Source of the DNA: Salinilacustrithrix sp003476595
GTDB lineage: Bacteria > Actinomycetota > Acidimicrobiia > Acidimicrobiales > Salinilacustritrichaceae
Length of the DNA: 64,000 nt
Assembly (NCBI GenBank): GCA_963972525.1
Contig: CAXAUZ010000001.1
Location: forward strand, 248,001-312,000
Reading direction: 5' to 3'
The notes under the pieces are model-generated. The model made no database searches, had not been told where the DNA came from, and worked only from the letters and a program-made list of their open reading frames with translations. Made by a program: the position numbers and the translations under genes. Below, in pieces: positions 40,142-48,961 of this stretch; positions within the stretch are counted from its first letter, which is position 1; every line of letters starts with the position of its first letter.

Positions 40142-40633
40142 ATGACCGACATGCAGACGATCGACGTCGTGGTGGAGATCCCCCGGGGGAGCCGCAACAA
40201 GTACGAGTACGACCACGAGCGCCACGTGTTCCGACTCGACCGGCGGCTGTTCTCCGCCACGGTGTACCCGGCCGACTACGGGTTCATCCCCGACACCCTC
40301 GGCGAGGACGGCGACCCGCTCGACGCGCTCGTCATCATGGAGGAGCCCACGTTCCCCGGGTGCTGGATCCAGGCCCGCCCGGTCGGCGTCTTCTGGATGA
40401 CCGACGATGCCGGCCCGGACGCCAAGATCGTCTGCGTCCCGGCCCACGACCCCCGCTGGGAGCAGGTCCCCGAGATCGCGGACCTCCCCGACTACCTCCT
40501 CTCGGAGATCGAGCACTTCTTCACCGTCTACAAGGACCTCGAGCCCCACAAGTTCTCCTCGACCCGTGGCTACGAGGGATCCGAGGCGGCGTGGACCGAG
40601 ATCCGCGCCGCCCACGAGCGCTACGTCCCCTGA
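40142..40633 (+). CDS. ppa: Inorganic pyrophosphatase (family I)
   Basis: 163 residues. IDVVVEIPRGSRNKYEYDHE is the family I start. YPADYGFIPDTLGEDGDPLDALVIM contains the metal-binding aspartates (D-x-x-x-x-D motif). FFTVYKDLEPHKF is the conserved C-terminal signature. It hydrolyses pyrophosphate and pulls biosynthetic reactions. An ATG three codons in (40151) is a possible alternative start. Its 3' end overlaps the convergent ROK gene by 13 bp. Confidence 0.97.
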   Translation: MTDMQTIDVVVEIPRGSRNKYEYDHERHVFRLDRRLFSATVYPADYGFIPDTLGEDGDPLDALVIMEEPTFPGCWIQARPVGVFWMTDDAGPDAKIVCVPAHDPRWEQVPEIADLPDYLLSEIEHFFTVYKDLEPHKFSSTRGYEGSEAAWTEIRAAHERYVP

Positions 40634-41604
40634 GTCGGGGGGCGCCCGGCGGTCTCCAGCGCGAGCACGGCAGCCCCGATGGCGCCGGCCCGCTCACCGA
40701 AGTGCGCAGCGACGATGGGCACCACCGGCCGGTGGCCCCGGGCCAGCACCTGGTCGGGCACCGCACCCTCGATGCGGGGCAGCAAGACGTCCTCGGCCTC
40801 GATGACGCCGCCGCCGAGCACGACCACGCCGGGGTCGAGCAGATCGACCAGGTTGGCGATGCCGGCGGCCACCCACCACACGAACTCGTCCAGCACGAGG
40901 GAGGCGTCGTGGTCACCGGCGCGCACGGCCGCGATCACGTGCTCGCCCCGGACGCCCTCGGGCTCGCCGCCGGCGAGGTCGACCACCCCGTCGAGGCGAC
41001 CGGCGAGGGCGGCGTCACGGCCCAGCCGGCCGAGGCCGGAGCCCGACGCGTAGCGCTCCCAGCAACCCCGCCGGCCGCACGGGCACGGGGGCCCGCTCGG
41101 GTCGATCAGCATGTGGCCGGGCTCCCCCGCGAAGCCATTCGCGCCGTGGCGCACGAGCCCGCCCACGACGATGCCGCCGCCGATGCCGGTGCCGAGGGTG
41201 AGCAGGATGCCGTCGGACCACCCGGCGCCGGCGCCGCCACGGAACTCGGCGTAGGTCGCGCAGGTGGCGTCGTTGTCGGCCGCAACCGGGCGACCGAGCC
41301 GGGTGCCCACGACCTCGCCCACGGCGAGGTCGATGACGCCGGGGAGGTTGGCGCCGAAGCGGAAGACGTCACCGCCGTCGATGAGCCCCGGGATGCCGAG
41401 GCCGACGGGGCCCGAGCCGCCGGGGTCGAGGACCTCCACCAGCTCGGCGATGCCGTCGACGAGGGCGGCGGCGCCGACCGGGGTCGCGAGGCGGGCCTCG
41501 GCGATCACCGCGGTCGGGTCCGTGGCGTCGACGACCACGCCGAGCATCTTGGTGCCGCCGATGTCGATGCCGACGGCTCGGGCCTGGTCCGCGGAGGCGG
41601 CCAC
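40621..41604 (-). CDS. ROK-family glucokinase-like protein
   Basis: 327 residues from a GTG 5 bp after the eRF1-like gene stop. AVGIDIGGTKMLGVVVD opens it; VAADNDATCATYAEFRGG, LTLGTGIGGGIVV and the zinc motif CPCGRRGCWERYASG are standard ROK elements, in contrast to the ROK gene at 20229-21113. Probable polyphosphate/ATP glucokinase or another hexose kinase. It ends the long minus-strand operon and overlaps ppa at the 3' end. Confidence 0.93.
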   Translation of the reverse strand: MAASADQARAVGIDIGGTKMLGVVVDATDPTAVIAEARLATPVGAAALVDGIAELVEVLDPGGSGPVGLGIPGLIDGGDVFRFGANLPGVIDLAVGEVVGTRLGRPVAADNDATCATYAEFRGGAGAGWSDGILLTLGTGIGGGIVVGGLVRHGANGFAGEPGHMLIDPSGPPCPCGRRGCWERYASGSGLGRLGRDAALAGRLDGVVDLAGGEPEGVRGEHVIAAVRAGDHDASLVLDEFVWWVAAGIANLVDLLDPGVVVLGGGVIEAEDVLLPRIEGAVPDQVLARGHRPVVPIVAAHFGERAGAIGAAVLALETAGRPPTQGT

Positions 41605-41609
41605 GGGGT

Positions 41610-42722
41610 TCAGTAGCGGAGCAGGGCGCCGACGCGGCCGAGCACGTCGAGGTCGGCGTTGCCGTCGCACACCACCACGCGGCAGGACTGCCCGAGTGCG
41701 GCCTCGACCGCCTCCTCGACCAGGTCGGGGACCGCCACCATCTCCGCGCCGCACGTGCAGGTCCGGCCGACGGTGGCCAGCCGGTCGCAGCTGTCGCAGC
41801 GCCAACCCTCGACCTCGTACCCGTCGGAGACGAGCAGGCGGTCGACCCGCCGCTCGGCGAGGGCGTCGACCACGGGCCCGATGCCGGCGACGCCACGCCC
41901 GTCGCCGTTGACCGCGGCGCGCAGCTCCTCCACCAGCGCCGCCTCGCGGGCGGCCTCGATGGCGCGCTCGGCCTCCAGCGCGGCGCGGCGCAGGTCGGCC
42001 TCGGGCGCGCTCGGTGCCACGTCGAGGCGGGCCCGGAGCCGCTCGGCGAGGTACGGGTGCAGGTCGGCCTCGAGCTCGGAGGCGACGCCCTCGGCGGCGG
42101 CGAGCACCAGGTGGTCGAAGCCGGTCGACTGGTAGACGGACCAGGCCAGCTCCGCGGCGTGGCGCAGGTGCTGGTGGGTCATCTCCTCGCGGTGCTGCTC
42201 GACGCCGCCCCGGTCGTGCTCGCCGACGGTGTCGTAGTCGCGCCCGATGTCGTCGGTGCGCTCGACCTTCTCGACCAGCTCGCCGAGGCAGTACACGAGC
42301 ACGCGGGCGTGCTGCTTGTCGGCGGCGAGCACGGCGACCTTCTCGCTCTGCTGCAGGACCAGCTCGAGCTGGCCCACCGCCGGGGTGGGGTTCACCACCA
42401 GCTCGTTGCGGACCGGCACCGGGAGCTCGTGGACCACGAACAGGTCGTGGGCGTCGCAGGAGAAGAGCGCGACGCCGCGGGTCGAGGTCCGGTCGAAGCC
42501 CGCACCGACGCGGTCCACGATCCGCTCGATGTCGGCGTCGACGGCCTCGTCGACCTCCGGGCGGCGACGCATCCGACGGACCAGCTCGTCGAGGGCTCGC
42601 TCGTAGTCGGCAGGGCGCACGTACCGGCCGCCGTCGACGTCGAGGTAGCAGGACGTGACGAGCACGCCGTTGCTGCGGATGGCAGCCAGGGCACGGATGT
42701 CGTCTTCGGTGATGACGGGCAC
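41610..42722 (-). CDS. eRF1-like (baeRF/Vms1-type) protein with zinc ribbon
   Basis: 370 residues. The GTG at 42722 is preceded by AGGAGG 8 nt upstream; an in-frame ATG at 42758 is less likely. N-terminal VTSCYLDVDGGRYV, central KVAVLAADKQHARVLVYCLGELVEKVER, HLVLAAAEGVASELEADLHPYLAERL and C-terminal ERRVDRLLVSDG follow the bacterial archaeo-eukaryotic release-factor (baeRF) fold. WRCDSCDRLATVGRTCTCGAEM is a zinc ribbon. Such proteins are predicted to act on stalled ribosomes or peptidyl-tRNA. No GGQ motif is visible, so peptide release is doubtful. Family call is from motif memory. Confidence 0.75.
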   Translation of the reverse strand: MPVITEDDIRALAAIRSNGVLVTSCYLDVDGGRYVRPADYERALDELVRRMRRRPEVDEAVDADIERIVDRVGAGFDRTSTRGVALFSCDAHDLFVVHELPVPVRNELVVNPTPAVGQLELVLQQSEKVAVLAADKQHARVLVYCLGELVEKVERTDDIGRDYDTVGEHDRGGVEQHREEMTHQHLRHAAELAWSVYQSTGFDHLVLAAAEGVASELEADLHPYLAERLRARLDVAPSAPEADLRRAALEAERAIEAAREAALVEELRAAVNGDGRGVAGIGPVVDALAERRVDRLLVSDGYEVEGWRCDSCDRLATVGRTCTCGAEMVAVPDLVEEAVEAALGQSCRVVVCDGNADLDVLGRVGALLRY

Positions 42723-42798
42723 GTGGTGTCCCTCCTGGGGGTCGTGGTTCGGGCGCATGCTAGGACCTCGCCCGGCGGCCCGGGCCGGGTGGGGGTGG

Positions 42799-43923
42799 TC
42801 ATGTCGGGGCCGCCGCGGATCGCCGGGGCACCGGTTCGATGTGGGCAGCTCGACGGGGGCCGACGGACCGGGTCCAGGCCCCGGCTGCGGGGTGCTCGGC
42901 GACCACGACGACCTGCACCGCGCCGGCCGCGCCGGCGAGTCGGTCGAGCAGCGATGCCACGTCCGCGCCGTCGAGGTGGTCGAGAGCGCCGTCCAGCAGG
43001 AGCGGGACGGCACCAGCGAGCCGGGAGGGCCGGTGGGCGTCGAGGCGGGCGGCGAGGTGCTCGCCCAGATCCTGCCCCGACGGGCGATCGCCGTCCCGTC
43101 TCGTGCGCTCGGCGCGGAGGGCGTCGAGGCGCACGACGGCGTCGGCGTGTGCGGCCGTGGCGCGCGATGCCCGGGCTCGCAAGACGTCGAGGTCGTGTCC
43201 GGGTCCGTCCGACGGCGGCTCGGGGAAGGCCAGGGCGGCTTCGATGGCCGCCAGCTCCACGCCGGCCCCGACGGCCCAGCCGACGTCGATCCGCCGCTCC
43301 TCGAGCCAGTCCTCCGCGAGGCGGACCAGCTCCCCCACCGGCAGGCCGAGGTCGGCCACGTCGATGCCGACGCCGCGCAGGGCGGCGACGAGCTCGCCCG
43401 TCCCGGCCGGTGCGCCGGTGCGTCTCCGGTCACGGACCTCGTCGAGTGCGGTCCGCAACGGCTCGGCGTCGGTCGCCTCGTGCCGGGCGATGCCGGCCCG
43501 GAGCGCGGCGGCGCGAGCGCGCATCGCCCCGTGCGAGGGCCGCGCCGCGGCGATCTCGGCGCGGGCGAGCTCGTCGCAGGCCTCCCAGCGGTCCGACGAC
43601 AGCAGCGCCACGTCGCGCTCGGCCGTGCGCAACCGGGTCGCAGCGTCGTCGGGCAGGTCCCCGTCGACGGTGGCGCCGGTGACGACGGCCCCGACCGGGT
43701 TGCCCGCGACCTCGAGCAGGTCGAGGTCCGCCTGGGTGGCGTCGAGGAGGAGCCCGTGGGCCTCGATCAGCGCGGGGACCGTCGGTTCCAGGCCGGACGC
43801 GACGGCGTCGAAGGCCTGGCGCAGCGTCGTGCGCTGCGGGTCCGACAGGCCCGACACGACGGAGACGGCCGGGTGCAGGTCCACGAGGTGACCGTCGTCG
43901 AGCTGGACCCGCAGCACCCGCAT
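42799..43923 (-). CDS. Degenerate RecF/SMC-like ATPase, unknown function
   Basis: 374 residues. The ATG overlaps the upstream stop (TGATG). VSVVSGLSDPQRTTLRQAF (residues 20-38) aligns with an ABC/SMC first strand and P-loop, but G-x4-GK-S/T is replaced by G25-LSDPQ-R31-T32. A long charged helical middle follows (about 90-290), then PLLLDGALDHLDGADVASLLDRL, which resembles a Walker B/D-loop with Gly in place of the catalytic Glu, and QVVVVAEHPAAG like a switch strand. I infer a non-hydrolysing ATPase relative. No named family is certain. Confidence 0.68.
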   Translation of the reverse strand: MRVLRVQLDDGHLVDLHPAVSVVSGLSDPQRTTLRQAFDAVASGLEPTVPALIEAHGLLLDATQADLDLLEVAGNPVGAVVTGATVDGDLPDDAATRLRTAERDVALLSSDRWEACDELARAEIAAARPSHGAMRARAAALRAGIARHEATDAEPLRTALDEVRDRRRTGAPAGTGELVAALRGVGIDVADLGLPVGELVRLAEDWLEERRIDVGWAVGAGVELAAIEAALAFPEPPSDGPGHDLDVLRARASRATAAHADAVVRLDALRAERTRRDGDRPSGQDLGEHLAARLDAHRPSRLAGAVPLLLDGALDHLDGADVASLLDRLAGAAGAVQVVVVAEHPAAGAWTRSVGPRRAAHIEPVPRRSAAAPT

Positions 43924-44270
43924 CAGCTGACGGAGATCCGCTCGAACCCGTCGGGCGGGTCCTCATCGGTGCCGTCGTCGACCTCGGCGCCCTCGTCGGC
44001 AGCCGGGACCGGCCACCGACCCGAGGCGAAGCCGGCGACGGCCTCGGTGGCGTTGCGGGCGACGGCACCGACCGTGCGGACGACGGTCTCGGCGGCGGCG
44101 GGGTCCTGCAGGATCGACTCGGCGGCGTCGAGCATGGCCCGTCCGGCTCGGATCGCCTCGAGCGCAGCCCGCTGGAACTGGTCGATGCCGGTCTGCACCG
44201 GGTCGGCCGCGCCCTCGGGTCCGGGGGCGTCGGTGGGGTCGGCGGGGTCCTCGTCCATGCTCGCCGCCAT
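43923..44270 (-). CDS. Small acidic helical protein, unknown
   Basis: 115 residues. Acidic ends (DEDPADPTDAPGPEGAAD; EGAEVDDGTDEDPPDG) flank a helix-forming core FQRAALEAIRAGRAMLDAAESILQ and TVVRTVGAVARNATEAVAGFA. No cysteines or membrane spans. It lies between an ArsA-like ATPase (17-bp gap) and the degenerate ATPase (overlap), so it probably belongs to the same pathway. ATG 44258 is an alternative start. Confidence 0.65.
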   Translation of the reverse strand: MAASMDEDPADPTDAPGPEGAADPVQTGIDQFQRAALEAIRAGRAMLDAAESILQDPAAAETVVRTVGAVARNATEAVAGFASGRWPVPAADEGAEVDDGTDEDPPDGFERISVS

Positions 44271-44287
44271 GTTGCCAGACCGCGTCG

Positions 44288-45457
44288 CTAGCGGGTCGGG
44301 GCGAAGGTGACCGCGAGCGCGCCGTCCCGCAGGGCCGCGTCGACCACCTGGCGGCGCTTGAGCGAGTCGGGCAGCAGGATCGAGCGGCGGTACGGGCCGA
44401 CCCGGACGAGGAGCTCGTCGTCGCGACGACCGAGCACGAGCTCGTCACGGTCCGCGAACGGCAGGTCGACGGAGAGGACGTCCCCGGCATCGGTGCGCTC
44501 CAGGCGCATCGGCGACACGTCGGCCCGGTGCCGGGCTGGGTCGTCGTCGCCGTAGAGCGCCGTGCCGAACGCACGGAGGCGGTCGACCCCCACCAACTCG
44601 TGGGGCGCCAGCTCCGCTCGCAGCACCGGCACGGGGGCGAAGCCCTCCTCGATGGTGGCGAGGTGGTCCAGGTCGCGCTGCTTCCAGTCCTCGAACCACG
44701 GATCCGACACCGCGTCGGGCAGCAGCCGGTTGGCGATCACCGCATCGACGCTGTAGCCGAACAGCGACAGGTAGGTAAAGGTCCGTCGGGCCTCGGCCAC
44801 CACGATGCGCTCCGGGTTCACCACGAGGCGGGCGCTGGTGACGGTCCGGTCGGTGAGCAGCTCCTTCACGCCGTCCAGCCGCTCGTAGAAGCGCTCCACC
44901 GCCGCGAAGACGTCGTCGCCCGGCACCGGCAGGTCGGTGACCGAGCCGAGCAGCGGGCTGACCACCTTGTTGACCCGGCGTCCCATCGGGAACAGGCGCT
45001 CCATCCACCAGGCGAGCACCCCGGGCAGCGACAGGAGCCGGATCGTCTCCGCAGTGGGCGCGCAGTCGACCACGATCGTGTCCCACTCCCCGGACGCGGC
45101 GTAGCGCTTGATGTCGGTGAGGGCGAAGATCTCGTCGAGGCCGGGCACGACCGAGAGCTCCTCGGCCTCGATCTCGTCCACGCCGCCCCACCGGAACACC
45201 GCCTGGAGGTAGGACTGGATGTCCTCCCAGGCGTCCTCCATGCGGTCCTGGGCGTCGAGCTGCTGGCCCCAGAGCCCGTCGGTGATCTCCACGGTGAGGT
45301 CACCCAGCTCCATGTCGAACGCGTCGCCGAGCGAGTGGGCTGGATCCGTGGACAGCACGATGGTGCGCTGGCCCGCATCGGCGCAGCGGACCGCGGTGGC
45401 GGCCGCCGTGGTGGTCTTGCCGACGCCGCCCTTGCCGGTGAAGAGCAGGATCCTCAC
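44288..45457 (-). CDS. ArsA/GET3-type anion-transporting ATPase homologue
   Basis: 389 residues from a GTG. The deviant Walker A is FTGKGGVGKTTTAAA; switch I is LSTDPAHSLGDAFD and switch II VVDCAPTAETIRLLSLP. The C-terminal part VLSVDLPFADRDELVLGRRDDELLVRVGPYRRSILLP matches the small HSP20-like domain of actinobacterial ArsA proteins. Only one ATPase half is present, so it should act as a dimer, like GET3. There is no arsenic gene nearby, and it is unlikely to be an arsenite pump subunit. Role unknown; a protein-handling function is possible. Confidence 0.88.
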   Translation of the reverse strand: MRILLFTGKGGVGKTTTAAATAVRCADAGQRTIVLSTDPAHSLGDAFDMELGDLTVEITDGLWGQQLDAQDRMEDAWEDIQSYLQAVFRWGGVDEIEAEELSVVPGLDEIFALTDIKRYAASGEWDTIVVDCAPTAETIRLLSLPGVLAWWMERLFPMGRRVNKVVSPLLGSVTDLPVPGDDVFAAVERFYERLDGVKELLTDRTVTSARLVVNPERIVVAEARRTFTYLSLFGYSVDAVIANRLLPDAVSDPWFEDWKQRDLDHLATIEEGFAPVPVLRAELAPHELVGVDRLRAFGTALYGDDDPARHRADVSPMRLERTDAGDVLSVDLPFADRDELVLGRRDDELLVRVGPYRRSILLPDSLKRRQVVDAALRDGALAVTFAPTR

Positions 45458-45467
45458 GACAGGCCGA

Positions 45468-45908
45468 TCACACCGTCCCGGTCACGTGCTCGCGCAGCTC
45501 CCGCAGCGCCGTCGAGATGATCCGGGCCTCGGCGCGGCGCTTGACGAAGGCGGGCAGCGGGATCGCCAGGTCGACGCGCAGGTGGTAGGTGACGTCCGTG
45601 CCGCCGTCTCGCTCGGCGAACTCGTAGGCGCCGTCGAGCACCTTCTGGATGTCCCCCGACACGAGCTTCCACGGGAGGCGGTTGGGGGCGTCGTCCCACT
45701 CGTAGGCGAGCGTGTAGGTCGTCGAGCGGCCCATCGCCGCGGCCCGGAAGCGCACCAAGCTGGCCCGGCCCTCCTCGTCGCGCTGGACGACGGTGGCCTC
45801 CTTCAGGTCGCGGGCCCACGTCGGGTACGCGTCGAAGTCGGTGAGCACCGACCAGATCCGCTCGAGCGGCGCCTCGATGTGCATCTGCTGGGTGGCCTGA
45901 TCGGGCAT
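45468..45908 (-). CDS. SRPBCC (polyketide cyclase/START-like) family protein
   Basis: 146 residues. APLERIWSVLTDFDAYPTWARDLKEATVVQ is the characteristic first helix-strand of SRPBCC lipid-binding proteins; the long C-terminal helix is FVKRRAEARIISTALRELREHV. These bind hydrophobic ligands. It is paired with the ArsA-like ATPase 10 bp downstream. A CAGAAT box lies 7 nt before the ATG. Confidence 0.88.
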   Translation of the reverse strand: MPDQATQQMHIEAPLERIWSVLTDFDAYPTWARDLKEATVVQRDEEGRASLVRFRAAAMGRSTTYTLAYEWDDAPNRLPWKLVSGDIQKVLDGAYEFAERDGGTDVTYHLRVDLAIPLPAFVKRRAEARIISTALRELREHVTGTV

Positions 45909-45955
45909 GGGGGCGATTCTGCCTCACGACCGGCGCCGGCACCCGGCTGGCCGGC

Positions 45956-46192
45956 TCAGCGCGGGCTGCCGGGCGCGTTCCGGCGGATCACCACGTAGTA
46001 GTAGCCGAGCAGGATGCCGTAGCCGATCAGCACGGGGACGAGCAGGATCGCCACGACCAGCCAGCGGATCCAGGCGGTGCGGTCTGGGGCGCCGCCCTCG
46101 AAGTGGTCGGCCGGGCGCTGGAGGCAGTCGAGCATGGCGATCATCGCCGGGAACTCGAGCCCGATGATCACGAGCCAGAGCGGCGGCGTCAT
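45956..46192 (-). CDS. Small two-span membrane protein, unknown
   Basis: 78 residues. ATG overlaps the stop of the upstream membrane protein gene (ATGA). Spans: LWLVIIGLEFPAMIAMLDCL and WLVVAILLVPVLIGYGILLGYYYVV, with a cytoplasmic-type loop between. No family recognised. Tight coupling with the 165-residue membrane protein suggests they form a pair. Confidence 0.68.
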   Translation of the reverse strand: MTPPLWLVIIGLEFPAMIAMLDCLQRPADHFEGGAPDRTAWIRWLVVAILLVPVLIGYGILLGYYYVVIRRNAPGSPR

Positions 46193-46686
46193 CGACCGCG
46201 CCCGGCGTCGTCCTTGGGATGGAAGGTGCCGTGGCGGGCGCCCCACATGGCCATGGCCCCCAGGCCCAGCATCGGGGCCAGGACGGCGAAGGCGACCGCC
46301 GTGTACGGGCGCACGCTGGCGGCGACGACCGCAGCGACGACCTGGACGGCGAAGGCGATCCGGAGTCGGAACCGGACCACCTTGGGCGCCGTGCCGGAGA
46401 GGAAGAAGAGCCCCCCGAGGGTGATCTGCTCCTCCCGGGAGCGCACCACGCCGACGGCGTAGCCCCACAGGAACAGCACCACGCCGATGGCGAACAGCAC
46501 GCCCGAGACCCAGGCGGTGAGCACGCCGGCCCCGTCGGGACTGGCCACGCCCACCACCGCGGCGACGACCAGCGCGCCCGTGCCGACGAAGGAGAGCTGC
46601 ACCAGCCCGGCACCCTCGTGGGCGGCGTCGGGATCGTCGGGATCGGTGGCGTCGGACGCCGTTGGGGATGGTGGGGAGTGGCTCAC
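46189..46686 (-). CDS. Four-span membrane protein, unknown
   Basis: 165 residues from a GTG overlapping the glycosyltransferase stop (GTGA). Acidic Ser/Pro/Asp-rich N-terminus of about 28 residues, then four hydrophobic segments (LSFVGTGALVVAAVVGV; AWVSGVLFAIGVVLFLWGYA; AFAVQVVAAVVAASV; AVAFAVLAPMLGLGAMAMWGA). A short charged loop holds RSREEQITLGGLFFLSG. Similar proteins follow glycosyltransferases in actinobacteria as far as I recall, but I cannot name a family. Confidence 0.7.
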   Translation of the reverse strand: MSHSPPSPTASDATDPDDPDAAHEGAGLVQLSFVGTGALVVAAVVGVASPDGAGVLTAWVSGVLFAIGVVLFLWGYAVGVVRSREEQITLGGLFFLSGTAPKVVRFRLRIAFAVQVVAAVVAASVRPYTAVAFAVLAPMLGLGAMAMWGARHGTFHPKDDAGRGR

Positions 46687-47795
46687 GGGTCCTCGATCGC
46701 GGCCGCCAGCTGCGGCGCGAGCCGGTCGTAGTCGAAGTGCTCGACGGCCCGGATCCGGGCCGCCTCCCCCATCCTCGCCCGCAGGCCGGGGTCGGACAGC
46801 AACCGCTCCAGCGCCGCCGTGACCGCCTCCACGTCGGTGGGATCCACGACGAAGCCGGTCTCGCCGTCGACGACCGCCTCGGAGGCGCCGCCGCTGTCGC
46901 CGGCGACCTGGGGCACCCCGGCCGCCGCCGCCTCGAGGAACACGATGCCGAAGCCCTCCTGCTCGAGCCCGCCCCACCGGCTGCGGCACAGCATGGCGTA
47001 GACGTCGGTGGCGCCGTGGACGAGGGCGAGGTCCTCCTCCGGCACGCGGCCGAGGAACGTGACCGGCGCGCCGGTGGCGGCCACGCGCTTCTCCAACCGC
47101 TCCCGGTCGCGTCCGGATCCGGCGATGGCCACCTGCAGGTCGGGGATGCGGGCCGCCAGGTGGGCCGAGGCGTCGATGAGCACGTCCATGCCCTTGCGGG
47201 GCACGAGCCGGCTGAGGCTGAGCACCAGCGGCCCGTCGTGGAGCCCGTGGCGGGCTCGGACCTCGGCCGTCTCGGCCGCGTCGAGCGGTCGGAAGCGGCT
47301 GCTGTCGATGCCGCACGGCACCACCGTCAGCGGCAGCGGCCGACCGGCGGCGTGCTCGGCCTCGGCGGCCGGGTACCCGCCGAAGGCCACGACCCGGCGA
47401 GCGCCGAGCAGCACCCGGCGCAGGGCGAGCCGGCTACCCGGGAGCCGGCCCGGCACCGTGACCTCGGCGCCGTGGAGCAGCACGTCGTAGGGCCGCTGCA
47501 GGTGGGGTCCGAGCAGGCCGAGGGGCAGCGCGGGGTCGAGCACGACCGTGTCGGCGCCGATCTCCTCGGTCAGGGCGTCGATGCGCCGCACCAGGCCCGG
47601 GTGGGGCAGCAGCACGGGGTCGGTGGTCCGCTCGACCCGGAACGGCTGGGCGGCATCCCACGCCTCGGCCTCGGGGTGCGGCGTGGTGAGCACGGCGAAG
47701 GAGTCGGGGTCGAGCCGGCGCCAGAGCTCCCACAGCAGGGTCTGGATGCCGCCGATCTTGGGCGGGAAGTCGTTGGTGACGAGCAGGTGGGTCAT
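46683..47795 (-). CDS. GT4 glycosyltransferase, PimB-like mannosyltransferase
   Basis: 370 residues. VTNDFPPKIGGIQTLLWEL is the acceptor-domain loop seen in PimB' (phosphatidylinositol monomannoside mannosyltransferase). The donor domain has LSLSRLVPRKGMDVLIDA, VTFLGRVPEEDLALVHGA, and the E-x7-E motif in EQEGFGIVFLEAAAAGVP. It likely transfers mannose from GDP-mannose to an inositol lipid, but a different GT4 sugar transfer is possible. Its ATG overlaps the queG stop (ATGA). Confidence 0.85.
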   Translation of the reverse strand: MTHLLVTNDFPPKIGGIQTLLWELWRRLDPDSFAVLTTPHPEAEAWDAAQPFRVERTTDPVLLPHPGLVRRIDALTEEIGADTVVLDPALPLGLLGPHLQRPYDVLLHGAEVTVPGRLPGSRLALRRVLLGARRVVAFGGYPAAEAEHAAGRPLPLTVVPCGIDSSRFRPLDAAETAEVRARHGLHDGPLVLSLSRLVPRKGMDVLIDASAHLAARIPDLQVAIAGSGRDRERLEKRVAATGAPVTFLGRVPEEDLALVHGATDVYAMLCRSRWGGLEQEGFGIVFLEAAAAGVPQVAGDSGGASEAVVDGETGFVVDPTDVEAVTAALERLLSDPGLRARMGEAARIRAVEHFDYDRLAPQLAAAIEDP

Positions 47796-48961
47796 GCCGC
47801 TCCGGGCGCACGGGGGACGGACGGGGCCATCGCGACCTCGGCCCGCACGAGCGGGCTCGGGTCATCGGCGCGCTCGTCGACGAGCTCGTCCAGGCCGAGG
47901 CGGGCCGCGGCCCAGACCGCGTGGGCCCGCAGGAGCTCGTCGCCGTCCCGGCACCAACGGGCCAGCGCGGCCCGCTGCGTCGGGTCGGCGGCATCGCCGA
48001 CGTTGCCCAGCACCACGAGGGCGTTGCGGCGAAGGTGACGTGGGTCGCGGCGGGGGATGTACCAGCGACCGAACCGCTCGAGCAGCTCGTCGTCGCTGAC
48101 GGCGGGGTCGAGCAGCTCGAGCACGGACACCCACGCGTCGGGCGGCGTGGTCGGACCGACCTCGACCGGCGTCCGATCGGTGGCCGCCACGTCCCGACGC
48201 CCGGGCGGGCAGACCTCCTGGCAGTCGTCGCAGCCGTAGATCCGGTCGCCGAGGGCGACGCGGTGCTCACGGGGGAACACGCCGACGTCCTGCACGAGCC
48301 AGGCCAGGCACCGGCGGGCGTCGATCACACCGTCGCCGGTGATGGCTGCGGTCGGGCAGGCGTCGACGCAGCGGGTGCAGGACCGGCATCCGTCCGCGAC
48401 GGGTGCCGAGGCCACGGGCAGCGCCGCGTCGGTGACCACCGAGCCGAGGACGAACCAGCTCCCGGCGCCGGGCACGAGCAGGTTGCTGTTGCGCCCCCAC
48501 CAGCCGATGCCCGCTCGGTGGGCGGCGGCGCGATCGACGAGCGCATTGTCGTCGGCGAACACCGCAGCCCGATGGCCGTGGTCGCGCAGCACCGTGGCCA
48601 TGGCCTCGAGGCCGGCGCGCAGCTCGGCGTAGTGGTCGCGCCAGGCGTAGCGGGCGACGGAGGCGACGGGGCCGACGGGGCGCTCCGGCCGGGCCTCGAG
48701 GTAGGACTTCGCCCCGACCACCAGCGTCCGGGCGTTGCGGAGCAGCCGCTCGGGCTCGGTGGAGCGCCGCGGGTTCCGGAACGTGAACGACATGCCGGCG
48801 TGCTGGCCGGCGGATCTGCGCTGCTCCAGCGAGCGGCGGACCTCCGGGAAGGAGGCGACGTCGGTGCAGCCGACCTCGTCGAGCCCGTGGTCGTGGCCGG
48901 CAGCGGCGACGCGGTCGCGCAGCTCGGTGGCGCCGAGGGTCGGCGCGGCGGACCGGCTCAC
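47792..48961 (-). CDS. queG: Epoxyqueuosine reductase QueG
   Basis: 389 residues from a GTG overlapping the sepH stop (GTGA). Cobalamin/ferredoxin features: SYLEARPERPVGPVASVARYAWRDHY, IGWWGRNSNLLVPGAGSWFVLG, first cluster CRSCTRCVDACPTAAI, second cluster CDDCQEVCPPG, and a C-terminal HEAT-like region (LARWCRDGDELLRAHAVWAAARLG). It reduces epoxyqueuosine to queuosine in tRNA. No other queuosine gene is in the window, so the precursor may be salvaged or made elsewhere. Confidence 0.94.
   Translation of the reverse strand: MSRSAAPTLGATELRDRVAAAGHDHGLDEVGCTDVASFPEVRRSLEQRRSAGQHAGMSFTFRNPRRSTEPERLLRNARTLVVGAKSYLEARPERPVGPVASVARYAWRDHYAELRAGLEAMATVLRDHGHRAAVFADDNALVDRAAAHRAGIGWWGRNSNLLVPGAGSWFVLGSVVTDAALPVASAPVADGCRSCTRCVDACPTAAITGDGVIDARRCLAWLVQDVGVFPREHRVALGDRIYGCDDCQEVCPPGRRDVAATDRTPVEVGPTTPPDAWVSVLELLDPAVSDDELLERFGRWYIPRRDPRHLRRNALVVLGNVGDAADPTQRAALARWCRDGDELLRAHAVWAAARLGLDELVDERADDPSPLVRAEVAMAPSVPRAPGAA

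Noticed and set aside
44288..45457. Arsenic resistance ATPase ArsA
   Set aside because: Single ATPase half with HSP20-like tail and no arsB, arsR or arsC nearby; GET3-like or actinobacterial housekeeping type is more likely.
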